From Siphonodentalium dalli (Eukaryota > Mollusca > Scaphopoda > Gadilida > Siphonodentaliidae), in contig CP136063.1 of the NCBI GenBank assembly GCA_032622095.1, forward strand, positions 84,733,980 through 84,797,979: a stretch of DNA of 64,000 nt. Direction: 5' to 3'. The position numbers were made by a program, and so were the translations under genes. Below the pieces are notes generated by a model. That model ran no database searches. It saw nothing but the letters and a program-made list of their open reading frames with translations, and was not told the DNA's origin. Shown one piece after another: positions 1-14,000 of this stretch (position 1 is its first letter; every line of letters begins with the position of its first letter).

Positions 1-1738
1 ACGAGTCATTTTTGGGTCATGAGGACAAAAAACATGGCCACCAGCAGCCATCTTGGGTTTTACTCTTTGTATGACTAAATCCTTTAGCACGGGCTACAGG
101 TCGTACCTTTAGTCTGATCATCATAAAATTTGTCGTGGATGTTAACAATGACATGTAGATAGGAATGAGTCATTTTTGGGTCATTCGGGCAAAAAACATG
201 GCCACCAGCAGCCATCTTGGATTTTACTCTTTATATGACTAAATCCTATTCCTTTAGCACGGGCTACAGGTCGTACCTTTAGTCTGATCATCATGAAATT
301 TGTCATGGCTGTTGAAATTGGACTGTAGATGGGAACGAGTTATTTTGGGGTCATTCGGGCAAAAAACATGGCCGCCAGCAGCCATCTTGGATTTTACTCT
401 TTGTATGACTAAATCCTTTAGACCGGGCTACAGGTCGTACCTTTAGTCTGATCATCATAAAATTTGTCATGGGTTTTGAAATTGGAATGTAGATGGGAAC
501 GAGTCATTTTGGGGTCATTTGGACAAAAAATATGGCCGCCAGTGGCCATCTTTGATTTAAAAAATTAATCTATTAGCACGGGCCACAGGTCGTACTGTTC
601 GTCTGATCATCATGAAATTTGTCATGGATGATAATATTGACATGTAGATGGGAACGAGTAATTTTGGGGTCATTCGGTCAAAAAACATGGCCGCCAGCAG
701 CCTTCTTGGATTTTACTCTTTGTATGACTAAATTCTTTAGCACAGGCTACAGGTCGTACCTTTAGTCTTATCATCATAAAATTTGTAATGAATGTTAATA
801 ATGACATGCAGATGGGAACGACTCATTTTGGGGTCATTCTGCCAAAAAATATGGCCGCCAGCAGCCATCTTGGATTTTACTCTTTGTATGACTAAATCCT
901 TTAGCCCGGGCTACAGGTCGTACCTTTAGTCTGATCATCATAAAATTTGTCATGGGTTTTGAAATTGGAATGTAGATGGGAACGAGTTATTTTGGGGTCA
1001 TTTGGACAAAAAATATGGCCACCAGCGGCCATCTTGGATTTCAAAATTTAATCCATTTGCACGGGCCACAGGTCGTACTGTTCGTCTGATCATCATGAAA
1101 TTTGTCATGGATGTTAATATTGACATGTAGATGAGAACGAGTAATTTTGGGGTCATTCGGCCAAAAAACATGGCCACCAGCAGCCATCTTGGATTTTACT
1201 CTTTGTATGACTAAATTCTTTAGCACAGGCTACAGGTCGTACCTTTAGTCTGATCATCATAAAATTTGTCATTGATGTTAACAATGCCATGTAGATGGGA
1301 ACGAGTCATTTTGGGGTCATTTGGACAAAAAATATGGCCACCAGCGGCCATCTTGGATTTCAAAATTTAATCCATTTGCACGGGCCACAGGTCGTACTGT
1401 TCGTCTGATCATCATGAAATTTGTCATGGATGTTAATATTGACATGTAGATGAGAACGAGTAATTTTGGGGTCATCCGGCCAAAAAACATGGCCGCCAGC
1501 AGCCATCTTGGATTTTACTCTTTGTATGACTAAATTCTTTAGCACAGGCTACAGGTCGTACCTTTAGTCTGATCATCATAAAATTTGTCATGAATGTTAA
1601 TATATATATATAATGACATGTAATTGGGAACGAGTCATTTTGGGGTCATTCGGCCGAAAAACATGGCAGCCAGCAGCCATCTTGGATTTTACTCTTTGTA
1701 TGACTAAATCCTTTAGCACGGGCTACAGGTCGTATTAG
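1..1738. repeat. ~160-bp tandem array (pearl/HINE-like core), copy A1
   Basis: About eleven diverged units of roughly 160 bp run from the window edge. Each carries ATGGCCGCCAGCAGCCATCT, then GACTAAATCCTTTAGCACGG, a CAGGTCGTACCTTTAGTCTG stretch, GATCATCATGAAATTTGTCA and GACATGTAGATGGGAACGAG. Units differ in a regular order. A diverged unit with TTTGAAATTGGAATGTAG recurs near 471 and 951, and two nearly identical 61-codon frames on the minus strand (1041-1226, 1360-1545) lie 319 bp apart, which is two units. These frames are repeat translations and not genes. The left end is outside the window. Confidence 0.9.
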
Positions 1739-1840
1739 ACATTCAACTTTCCACATTCCTAATCGTTCCATTGACTGTAATACATTAAATTATTCCCTTT
1801 CCAAGTTGAGCTACAGTGTCATTGACACTTTCATTTATAT
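1739..1840 (+). mobile_element. Right end of the pearl-like element
   Basis: After the last unit the sequence switches to a non-tandem tail with TTCAACTTTCCACATTCC, CAAGTTGAGCTACAGTGTCA and TTGACACTTTCATTTAT. GTGTCATTGACAC is a perfect 6-bp-arm hairpin. The same tail closes the arrays at 3848-3886, 18005-18107 and 18540-18635, so it is the fixed terminus of one element family. A short hairpin near the 3' end is what Helitron/Helentron-derived elements show; that class is an inference. Confidence 0.7.
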
Positions 1841-2990
1841 GCACACGGGCTCCGACTCGTTTTTTCAAAGGCTCCGACTCTTATATCTCGAAAAGTGATT
1901 GGCTCCGACTCGTTTGCATAGGAAGATTATGGCAAAAGTTGTGATGCTATATGCCCTTTCGGGAAAGAATGGGTACTAATAAATATATGCTGCAAGAATG
2001 GCGACCATTTTATACACGAATTAAACATCACAAGCACCCGAAGGGTGTGCGTGGTGTTGTTTTTTTTCGTGCACAAAACAAACACCAAGCTTATTACATA
2101 TTGATAACACATGAGATAAATTACAATCAGTGTTGAGTTTCAGTTACCAATTAAATAGATTATTTCGGTGACAAACACAGTGCATTTTATATCTTAGATT
2201 AGAGGGAGTATCAAGTCATTGTGCAGTGGCTGTCCAGATTCTAATAAACTTGCGCGAAACCACTTAGTATATACGACTATCCACTTGCTGATCCAACAGA
2301 ATTTTGACTTTAATACTGATTTAAAAAATATTAGAAATTTTTGCAAGAATCCGTTTTTATTTTGTGCACTATTCTTAGTTATCGGATTTGTTTATTCCAT
2401 GCATTCGAAGTCAGATTTATAATACCACAATCAGATCTTGAGACCAATGTAAGTTAGACAATGAGGTTTGGTTACAGAATTTTACAGTGAATATCTTTTA
2501 TTTGTAGCCTGTGCTGTAAATGTAAAACAGTTTGTCATGGATTACATGGATTGTGTTGGTGTGGGGGGGGGGGGGCACTATACCAAATGTGCAACTGCCC
2601 ATGCAACACGTCCAAACACTCCCCCCATCAGTAATGAGTAACAAGTAAATTTTGGAAAACAGACTGAATTTCATTTTATTAAGAAATATAACCATATCCT
2701 TGAGATATAAACCGAAATAGCTTTGTTTTTTGTAATAAGCACAGTAAAATGGTAAATCACATAGATAAGCCCGCGTTTCAGTAATGGTCATTATCTATAT
2801 ATATCGCCCAATTTGCGTGGTCGAGCAAAGCTAATAACACAACCGTACGAAACCGATAAAGAGTATACTCATCGGAAAAAATATCGAGAGACTCACCTGT
2901 TGTTTTTTCGTCTTTCCGCACCGAAATCTTTCCAATTTTGTTTTTTAAATCGGAAACGAGTCGGGTCCTGATTAGAAATGTGTCGGTACG
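1841..2990. other. Non-coding stretch, no gene recognised
   Basis: Three close copies of GGCTCCGACTCG lie at 1848-1911. A run of 13 G occurs at 2563-2575. Short frames on both strands (for example 1951-2136, 2219-2422, 2498-2791) match no family I know and show no splice or codon pattern. No upstream ERMP1 exon was found here. Confidence 0.5.
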
Positions 2991-3886
2991 AAATCGTTAA
3001 AGATCCCAAAGTGGTGAGCTGAATCTTGGATTTTAATCTTTGCATGACTAAATCCTTTGGCACAGGCTACAAGTCGTACCTTTGCTCAGATCATTATGAA
3101 ATTTGTCATGACTGTTGACATTTACATGTAAATGGGAACGAGTCATTTTGGGGTCATACAGCAAAAAACATGGCCACCAGCAGCCATATTGGATTTCAAA
3201 ATTCAATCAATTAGCACAGGATACAGGCCAGAGTGTTCATCTGATCATCATGAAATTTGGTATGGATGTTAATATTGACATGTAAATGGGAACGAGACAT
3301 TGTGGGGTCATCCGGCTATAAAAGATGGCCACTGGCAGCCATCTTGGATTTTACTCTTTGCATGACTAAATACTTTGACATGGGCTACAAGTCGTACCTT
3401 TGCTCAGATCATAATGAAAGTTGTCATGACTGTTAACATTGACATGTAGATGGGAACGAGTCATTTTGGGCTCATTTGGTTAAAAAATATGGCTGCCAGT
3501 GTTCATCTTGGATTTCAAAATTCATCCATTAGCATGGGTTACATGCCGGAGTGTTCGTCTGATCATCTTTAAATTTGTAGTGATATCAATATTGACATGT
3601 AGATGAGAAATGAGTCATTTTGTGGTCATTCACCCATAAAACATGACCATGGCAGCCATCTTGGAATTTACTCTTTGCATGACAATCCTTTGGCATGGGC
3701 TATAAGTTGTACCTTTGGTCGGATCATTATGAAATTTATCATGGATGTTAATGTTGATATGTAGATGGGAATGAGTTGCAATACAGGTAACTTTCTGTAA
3801 CTTTTTGGGCTTTCCTTCTTCTTTATTATTATATTCAAAATAACTCCTTCCCAAGTTGAGCTACAGTGTCATTGACACTTTCATTA
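2991..3886. repeat. Diverged ~160-bp array A2 with right end
   Basis: Five or so older units of the same 160-bp repeat (GACTAAATCCTTTGGCACAG, ATGGCCACCAGCAGCCAT, GATCATTATGAAATTTGTCA) are followed by the shared tail AAGTTGAGCTACAGTGTCAT at about 3850-3870 and TTGACACTTTCATT. Divergence is clearly higher than in A1, so this is an older insertion. Confidence 0.8.
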
Positions 3887-4944
3887 TAATATACTGTGGT
3901 ATATCATTATAATATACTGTGGTATATCATTATATTATACAGGGGTATATCATTATAATATACTGTGGTATATCATTATAATATGCAGGGGTATATCATA
4001 ATATACTGTGGTATATCAATATACAGGGATATATCATTATAATATACTGTGGTATATCATTATAATATACAGGGGTATATCATTATAATATACAGGGGTA
4101 TATCATAATATACAGGGGTATATCATTATAATATACAGGGGTATATCATTATAATATACAGGGGTATATCATAATATACAGGGGTATATCATTATAATAT
4201 ACAGGGGTATATCATTATAATATACAGGGGTATATCATAATATACAGGGGTATATCATTATAATATACAGGGGTATATCATTATAATATACAGGGGTATA
4301 TCATTATAATATACAGGGGTATATCATAATATACAGGGGTATATCATTATAATATACAGGGGTATATCATTATAATATACAGGGGTATATCATTATAATA
4401 TAATTTGGTATACGATTATAATGTACTGTGGTATATCATTATAATATACTGTGGTATATCATTATAATATACTGTGGTATATCATTATAATATACTGTGG
4501 TATATCATTATAATATACTGTGGTATATCATTATAATATACTGTGGTATATCATTATAATGTACTGTGGTATATCATTATAATATACTGTGGTATATCAT
4601 TATAATATACTGAAGTATATCATTATAATATATTGTGGTATATCATTATAATATACAGGGGTATATCATTATAATATACTGTGGTATATGATTATAATGT
4701 ACTGTGGTATATCATTATAATATACTGAAGTATATCATTATAATATATTGTGGTATATCATTATAATATACAGGGGTATATCATTATAGTATACTGTGGT
4801 ATACGATTATAATGTACTGCGGTATATCATTATAATATACTGTGGTATATCATTATAATATACAGGGGTATATCATTATAATATACTGTGGTATACGATT
4901 ATAATGTACTGTGGTATATCATTATAATATATTGTGGTATATCA
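3881..4944. repeat. 23/20-bp AT-rich minisatellite (~47 copies)
   Basis: Tandem units of 23 bp (TATCATTATAATATACTGTG + GTA, or the CAGGGG variant) run for about 1.06 kb. A 20-bp variant lacks TTA. Between about 4060 and 4340 the lengths follow a 23-23-20 order several times, a higher-order period of 66 bp. The flanks are mostly CTGTGG units and the centre is CAGGGG units. The array starts inside the CATT of the pearl-like right end and stops 40 bp before an ERMP1 splice acceptor. Confidence 0.97.
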
Positions 4945-4984
4945 TCTACAGAATATAATTTGTGGTTTCAAACATTTATTCCAG

Positions 4985-5077
4985 GACTTGATATTGCATA
5001 TATTAGCAACGGATATGTTTATCACACCAAAAATGACCTACCAAAATTTATTCACGAGGGATGTTTACAAAGAGCTG
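4985..5077 (+). CDS. ERMP1: ERMP1-like exon a: end of M28 peptidase domain
   Basis: Acceptor TTATTCCAG ends at 4984 and donor GTAAGTAT starts at 5078. Phase is 1 on both sides. The peptide GLDIAYISNGYVYHTKND is the classic M28 segment that carries the last zinc-ligand His (in YHTKND), followed by IHEGCLQRAG, which matches the family's conserved IQRAGDN once joined to exon b. The preceding exon must end in a single G. Confidence 0.9.
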
Positions 5078-8000
5078 GTAAGTATATCTTTTCATCGCAA
5101 AGTTAGACAAATATAGGTATATTTGAAGTGAAATTTACTATTTCAAAACTATTGAATCCCTGTTGCGTTATTTGTAGATAGATGTTCTACTAGATGTGGC
5201 TTTGAAAAGTCAAAACATTGCCCTCTCGTTCAGAATTACTACCCCGTAATTAGTCAGAAATATTAGCGACAATATTATGATGAAGTTGGGCCTTATTCTA
5301 TATACATGTAACTCCCTAAATAGATATTATACACCCATTAATTTCTTAATTTTATATCTCTGTGCTAAGACTGCAGTGTAAACAAAGACTTTTCTGTTTT
5401 AACCATTGTTGCTTTTTGCTTTAAACATATTTTTGTTTGTAAGTTATTACATGAGGGATTAGGGACAAGCTACAAACTGGGTTCAGGCTAGCCAAACAAA
5501 ATTTTTGCCCAATTTTTCAGAATCTTTGGCCAATTGAAAACTCTAAATATGGGATTATCGAGAAAACTGAAACTAGAACAAAGTTATAAAGAAACATGCA
5601 CAAGCCTTGAAATAGTATGTCTGTCATTTGCAGAATGAGGTCCCCAGAGGGTTAATTTAGTGATGCTACCCTGCATAACGGGCTAGCATCACCAAATTCA
5701 CCCTCTGGGAACCTCATTCTGCTGATGTGTAAGCAGAATGAGGTCCCCAGAGGGTGAATTTGGTGATGCTAGCCTGCTATGCGGGGTAGCATCACTAAAT
5801 TCACCCTCTGGGGTCCTCATTCTGTAAAAGACAGACACACTATTTCAAGGCTTGAACATTCACAAAACTAACTGAAAAATTCTGATACAGATAATGTTCA
5901 AATATTACCAATAAATGCATTACGTTCGCGTTCACTGGTTTGGTGTAATCAAAATTACTATTCATTGTTTCAAAGTCAAATCGAATAACAAAACAAATAT
6001 CGAATATTTGCAGGGGCCTACCACTGACTGTGTGAATCCTGGTTACAATACCTCTGTTTTACATACTGTAATATTACATGTATATTTGACCAAATAAATT
6101 TTATCTCATGTTCTTTCTGGCAAATAAATCCTATCTCATATTCTTACTACTACTTTCACTAGAATAGCTGAGTAAGGCCAAAAAATAAAAATCTGTGTTT
6201 CCGGTATCCCGACCTACTTCCCAAAATTGGGCCGATTTGTTTATCAAAACTTTAAACAAAAACATGTAATTGACATGTAAAACACATCTATATCACTAAA
6301 TATATACTATTATAGCAATAATTTTAGATGTAATTTTCAAAAAATAAGTTATTTCTATTAAAATACATGTCTACTTGTTCAATAGTCTGTATAGTCCAAC
6401 AACTGACGATCGACCGCAGCTATAGAACAGAGTTTTAGCCAACGTTTTATAAAATATAATTGAGTTTCGGCTGGAAATGTGAACATGTGCGTCGTTGATT
6501 GTGCTTGGGGACCCAGGCGGGATAACGAAACTATTATTGACTGTACTTTGACTTTATCTCCATATTGGGGGGGGGGGGGGGGTATGTGTTTGTGTTTATC
6601 CTCCAAGCGTGTAATATGGCTCAAATGAATGGTGTTGTCACTATGAATTCGCGCTATAAAGACAGGACAGGTTCCGTATTATTGTGAAATAAATCACTTT
6701 GGGATTTTGTTGAGTATGCATGGCAATATACGCATAATAATCAACACACGTAGAGAATCACATGTTTTTTTCAGGAACTTCACTGACATCGAACTCAAAA
6801 CAAATGATAATACAGCAATAAGATAAATGATCAACATGGAGTAGTTTCATCCACGAAAATCCCGTGCATAAAAATGTCCCGACTCAGCAATTGGGTGTTC
6901 TTTGATCCAATTATGTAATTGTACGATAGGACGGGGTCTTCGAGTCTGAGTAGTTTCATCCATGGAATCCTGTGCACAAAAACATCCGTACTCAACAGTC
7001 CGGCATTATTTGATGTTACCGCGACATGTATTACGCTGTATCTAATGTCGCTATTTGACCCGCTTTTTCACCAGTATTCTGTTTAACCCCCGAACTCCCG
7101 TTGCAGCCGGAATTTTTTTACGACATATTGCTACTGACATTTGGTACATGCATGAATCAAACAGATCATCTGTGAGGGGAATGGGTCCGTGCTATAATGC
7201 ACTATATTCTAAAAACAAGATAAAAGTTGGTATTATCAATACCTTTGTATCCAGTTGCAGAAGTTTCTGCTAGAAATCTAGTTTTATATCTGACAATATA
7301 CCCAGAATATACACCAGAAAGTTTGGAGCGATCTGAAAATTCTATCTCCCGTGGCTATTGGCAAGTGACACAACGTTACGCAATACTGTAGAGGACAACA
7401 TTGATAATATAGGCATTGCTAGCAAAAGTCTAGACAACTTCAGTGCCATCATGTTGACATCACATTTTCACCTGGCCATGCGACTCTCAGAAAAGAACAG
7501 ATTTATTCCTGAGATTGGGATTCATCTGCAACCTCAAATACATGCTACGCGTTCTGAGTGAAAGACTTCGCTACCATTCGTATTTCGCCGCTATAAAAAT
7601 ATACTCCAGACAAACCCTGCAGTATGACGTCACAGTGCACAAAGAGTTTTACGATTGACAGAATACATGTACATAATCCTGTCAGTTTAATTTCCACGGA
7701 CGCTACTTGAAATTTTAAAAAATACTTTATTCAATTCTCCTTGCGTGTTATTATTGGTCAATGCGTAGATGCTTTTTAGTGTTTTTATTCATTATATCTT
7801 ATTGTAAGTTATAAATGTGTAAACACTGTAACTCGTAGCTCATTATTTATATAGTATTCAATCAGACGGCAGTCTAATACGTACGTAATTACATGATTAA
7901 TTATTTGTATACCATCAACAGAATTAATGCACCCACGGAAATGATCAACTTGCATAATATACGTAGCTTTGGATTGCTTTGTGGGACACTCAGGTGCAAG

Positions 8001-11000
8001 GAAATGGCTACTTTTAAGTGTCAAATAAAAAAAATTCACCCGACAGGACGAACCATGGTCGTCCCATCGCGTTATGTGTTTCTCCAATACGGACTCATTT
8101 ATTTCCCCCTGGCGGAAACCCTGATTATAGATGTATTTGGAAAAAACAAATTGCCAAAAAAAAATATTTAATCCTACCTGAATTTTTTTGCTCAAGAAAT
8201 TGGAAACAGGCAAGTTTTTTTTTTTTAGCCTAAGCATGGTCTAACAACTCATTCTGTTATTTCCAGGTGATAACTTACAGGTTTTACTGAGAAGCTTAGC
8301 TAACAGCACAAAACTTGGGAAGAAAGAATTTGAGCGGTCTGGTGGAATGGTCTTCTTCGATGTTTTGGGAATTTACATGGTGCACTATTCTGAGCATATA
8401 GGAAGGATAATAGACATTTTAATAATCTTTAGTGTTGCTGCTTCCATATTGAAGAAATGCTTTGGTTGGAATGTTCATGGTATGTAAAAGTAAATCACTG
8501 TTATATTCTTTGTTCAACCTTATTTCACCTCATTCAACTATGTTATATTAGATAGGTTCAGATATGTATAAACCTTTTCTGTACAAATAGTCAGAACACA
8601 GCATGCATCTTAATTGATAATATTTTATCGAATGAGTTGTGGACGGCACATGGATATATTTCACGAAAGCTGAGATTGAGTGAAATGTGACTGCACTATC
8701 CACAATGAGTTCAATAAAAGATTTTAGTTATGATTCAAGTTGTTTTTTTGTATTTATTCCACACCCCCTTGTGTCAGATAACTTTAATCCATCAATGTGA
8801 CTACAATTGATGCTGTAAGTACCTTTATTGTGAATTAAGTCTGATAAAAAACTAGTAATTATCTGCAACGCCCAGAGCGGATCGTTGACGTCATGTCCGT
8901 CATTGCATTTTGCAACAAAGTCAATGCGAAGTAGTTCCGGCTTGTTTTCTCCTTGTGATATACAACAATATGTATTCAACGGCTGGGATTACGTTGAATA
9001 ATGTACCTCACTTCTAATGTGTGGAATAAAATGGATTCTCTCATTCAATATAAACATATTCATTGGAATAGGCTATTATTCATCTGGAGACCATATATAT
9101 TTATCACCATACTATCTATTTATCATTAAGGGGGAAAACAGGAAGACAGTCTAGTCTTACTATGTCACCCCCTCGAATATACACTCATATAACTATGAAA
9201 TGTATTATGTAATAATGATATATGTGTATATTGAAATAGAATACCCTGTACTATCCTATCCTATTCAGAAAATATAAGCAGATGACAGACAGACAAACAG
9301 ATGAAATTCCAGAATGATTCCTATTCATTTGTGGGAAATATTCAGATATCTGAACATTTTCTAATGGAACTACTCGTCAATGAGTATTTAATAAAGAATG
9401 GGTTAAGTGTGTTGATAAAGTTCTTACAAGTCATGCAAATCATGACAAACAAATGGTGTTCAAAGTTACTTCAGTGATTTGTGCATATAAAGTGTTAGTT
9501 GCGGACTTCCTTGAAATTACATTGTGGTTGAGCTATCTATTATTAAAATTTCCAGCTCTTGTATAACGCAATTTCTTTCTTCATTTGAAACAGCTCTCAT
9601 ACCCAAGATTGTTTAGCTGAATGTCATTTACAGTAATGCCCTAAATAATCGACTCCTTAACCACAGCAGAATTATGGGTAACTTTTCAGGATTTAGTCGG
9701 AAATATGGCTTGTTGCCATTCATCGGAAAGCTCTCCTGTGTTTAAGGAGTAGATTACTTAGGGCATTACAGTAGTTATAATTTGCTTATTATATATTTGC
9801 AGGACTCACAGGTTGGACATACACCAAGCTACTGTTTTATGCTTCCTTAGGAATTTTTGCCACATGGTTTGTTGTGATTTTGACATCACTCACTGTTGCC
9901 ATATTGATGCATCTGTGTGGATCACATTTGACCTGGTTTTCGAATACCATAAATCTGATCTGGCTTTATACTCTACCAGCGACACTTACCACTATAATGT
10001 TACATGTTGGACTCAAGCATTTTTATAAGGTAATTTTAAATTATTGATTACTGATAGCATTCAGCTATTATGACATCCATTAAGGATCTACTATAATTTG
10101 AATTATCCATCTCTATACTAAATACTCGTTGACGAATAATTACCTTAGAAATGTTCAGATACACCAGGATACACATGGTTTATTGCGATAAGGATCAACT
10201 ATAATTATACAACAATCCTCCCCCCCCCATGCCCCTATGAATATGTTGTTTTTGTTGAGTTACTGATGTGTTTTTTTTCATCTGGATTGTAGTTCAAATT
10301 GTATTATTTTCAATGGAGGGGGAACAACACTAAATATTAAAGATAGAGTTATTCCCCATCCATTGAAATTACATCTTTTGTTTGAAATTTGTTGCATTCT
10401 GTGAGTAAAAATGGGGGTAATCATTCTATGATTTCAGCTGTTTTCTATTTCTCTATGGGCATCTTCTGAGGCACAGATGTTTCAAATGAATTATAGTGTT
10501 TTAATCATATTTTATGGCATACATGTAGATTGTTAACCGGATATCAAGACACTATAAAAAAAATAATCAGTGACTCAAAATAAAGTGGGCCTTTAAAACT
10601 GCCAATTCTAAGAGCTTATGATATCATCATATTGTTCACACTGGAATTGTATATTTTATTTGTACATTTTTTCTTTTATAGTTTATCTCTATAAATCCTA
10701 AAGCATTATGCATCACAAATAAAGATATTCAAAAAAAATCTTTCACTGTTATCATTTGCAGAGGTATAACCCAGTTATAGTGGAGACAGTGCATTTCGAG
10801 GCCAATCTGGTGTTTTGGTCAGCAGTACTTGCATTCTGTGCAGTAAAGGATGTAAAGTCATCGTACGTCCCACTGGTCTTCGTTCTATTCCCACTTATAA
10901 TTAGAGAGAGAACAGAGAAATTTTTCAAGATTGATCTTAAAAGTAAGTACAGTAATACCCTAAATAATCGACTCCTTAACAGGGTTCGCGCTGGCCCAAA

Positions 11001-14000
11001 ATTCCCAGGTGCCAACACTGTTGCCAATTGCATTATTTTTAGAGCCACTTTATACTTTCTGTTGCCACTTTTTTCCGACCAGTATTTTTTGGTGCCACTT
11101 TTGAATTTGGTATTAAAAACAAACAAACAAGCAAATTACCTATTATATGTATAGAAATATATTTAATTACCATTCTTGTAGTAACAATAACACTTTGTCA
11201 AAATTAATATCGAAGATTTTCGAACCGCAAATTTTGGACGATCCAAGTAAACCCGAGAAGTTCCGACTACCGGTAACAATAATGATGACATAAATGGTAG
11301 AGTTACAACCCATTTTAAACAATCGGGTATCCTCTGCACTTTCCGTCAATGCCGAACTTGTGACGTATCATATACAATTGTGTGTGAAAATAATGACAGA
11401 AATGAATGATAGAGTTACTCCCCGTTGTACATAGCGTGATATTTAAATCTAATTTGAAACATTGTACACATACCGTTGGTTAGCTCGTGTTTCAGAATAA
11501 GATCTTTCTTCGTGATACTACAACCAGATATGAACAGAACATAACAGTTTTGTCACCATCGAATGATAGCCATTCGCGAGATATTTTCCACTCATTTTGG
11601 AATTTTCGTTTTGGCGAACTTGCAACTTTTTGTGGCATTCTCGTGACATTGAACACTAGTATGTTGCTCAGTTTAGGTGGTGTAGCACACGTCGATGTTA
11701 AATCAACCACTGTATTTGGACTATCGGTAATGTCTGAATGTCCGAAGAAATCACTAACTTTCTTCATTTTAGAAGGATGTTGCGTGTCTGATGCATTGTT
11801 GCTGAAATCAAACTTGCGCTTACGATTCATATTTGCTGTATGTTACAGTTTGTGATAGCTGAGTTACGAAGGACATATTTATGATAATTTATCTAACACC
11901 TACTATCAATACACAGCTTCCTAACGATGTAGACTTCAGGAAGCCCTTTGTTTGGCTAATGTTTGTCAAATTGGAGTCAATAGCCATACTTAGTGTTATT
12001 TGTTATTATCGAGTAGAAATTAGAAACCATTTCACCCCAGCGATAAAATAAGTCGATCTGACATAAGCCGCAAATCTATTATACGCTTTCAATTAGGACC
12101 CAATTAGCTATGTCGCGACCGGATATCGATGTGTGTTTTGTTTCCGACGATTGACTGCAAGCTTTATTATATGCCCGATGGGTACCAATTGCCAAATGCC
12201 AAAAAGCTAGGTGCCACTTTTTGTAGCCAATCAGGATTTTTTTGGAGCAATTTCATTTTTTTTATAGCAATTTGCTAAATTGGCTATCGGCAGCGCAAAC
12301 TCTGCTCCTTAACCACAGTAGAATTATGGGTAATTTTTCAAGATTTAGTCGGAAATATGGATTGGCGCCATTCATTTTTTCCAATTATTTCTTGAAACTT
12401 GTCTGATATGGCACTGGAATTGTATGTGTAGATTTCCTTCATTGCATCTACAAATCGAAAAGTTTAATAGGTTTAGTTATCAAACTATTCAGTTCAGGTT
12501 AAATTCTGTACAAGTACAGTTATGCCCTAAATAATCGACTCTTTATCCACAGCAGAGTTATGGGTAATTTTTCCAGATTTAGCCAGAAATATGGCTTGTT
12601 GCCATTCATCGGAAAGCTCACATTGAGAGCTTTCCGATGAATGGCAACAAGCCATATTTCCGACTAAATCCTGAAAAATTACCCATAATTCTGCTGTTGT
12701 TAAGGAGTCGATTATTTAGGGCATTACTGTATATAGATAAATGACACAAGTGTGTGAACTGGTTAATGTTATTACATGAGTTTGTTGTGACGAGATGGTA
12801 AAACAAGAACTGTAGGTTCGAATTTTACCTCGCGACATGACAAATGCGGGCAATAATATTAACATGTTCACATAACTGTGTTGTTCAATATTTATTGCAC
12901 ACTCTGAAGATTGTAGCTTGTAGTATAGTGAATTTAGGTAAAAGTTTTGTTTAATTGAACAAACTTGTGTTTTATGTAGACTATACCTCATAATTTAGTG
13001 AAAACATTTTCTGTTAATATTGATGTTGATGTCGCCAATGATGTTTACGACATAAATGGTTTGTATTGTTTTTGTTTTGTTTGAACATATATTGTAATAT
13101 AAATCTGAAGTTTTGACAACTTACATCTGCCCCTCTCCCATTAACATTTTTACAAATACAATGTAGATGACGAACATAACATATATACAGGATGATGTGC
13201 GGTGTGTTTGTGATTGCTGTCAGTCCTGTCCTTCTGCTTTTGAAATTTCATCTGAGGTAGTCAACCTTTGTAACGCAATGTAGGATCGCCAATATTTTTA
13301 GCAGAGGGGGCCTAATTAAATTGTTTCGCTGATGAAATGTATGAATGAACAAAATGGAAAAGAATTTCATTGCGTTGATTCGATTCTGATGATATCAAGA
13401 ACAATACAACAATTTTTATTGAACGTTTTGAAATCTTAAAAATAAATGAATAAAACTTCTTCTTTCTTCAGATTGCTGGAATAACTTCCACCAAGTCAGA
13501 CCAGTATGTTTACAGATCAATGTGCATACATGATAAACAACATCTGATTGGAAGACAGACGACAATATACTCAAGCCTGCAAATAGTGTGTCTGTCATTT
13601 GCAGAAAGAGGTCCCCAGAGGGTGAATTTAGTGATGCTATCCTGCACAGCCGGCTAGAATCACCAAATTCACCCTCTGGTGAGTTCATTATGCTTAGGCC
13701 TCATCTTCTGGGAAGTATCTATAGTCTCAAATTAACACTGTTTTTAGTTACTTTTTTCCTTCTGTTCAGTTTCTATATCCCCTAATTTGCAGAATATAAA
13801 ATGCATAATCGAGGTGACTAATGGGTGAACATCACCAACTTCAACTAGGGACTTCAATCAGATTGTAGGTCTCCCATAGCAGTTGAGGCCTAAGCAGAAT
13901 GAGGTTCCCAGAGGGTGAATTTGGTGATGCTGGCCCATCGTGTGGGATAAATTCACCCTCTGGGTACCTTATTCTGCTAATGACACACACTATTTGCAGG

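Larger units (their letters stand above)
10950..12376. mobile_element. Family-1 MITE split by a hAT element
   Basis: CAGTAATACCC starts at 10950. The MITE runs to 10979, is interrupted by the hAT insertion, resumes at 12305 (CTCCTTAACCACAGTAGAAT) and is lost around 12376, so only its left half remains. The insertion order is therefore MITE first, hAT second. Confidence 0.88.

Noticed and set aside
2219-2422. Upstream ERMP1 exon
   Set aside because: The peptide does not match the M28 region expected before GLDIAY and has no proper splice sites.
3881-4944. CRISPR-like array
   Set aside because: Units are contiguous with no unique spacers; it is a eukaryotic minisatellite.
7809-8237. 142-codon minus-strand frame and overlapping + frames as a gene
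   Set aside because: Lies in the ERMP1 intron, both strands are open in the same place, composition is AT-rich, and no domain is seen.
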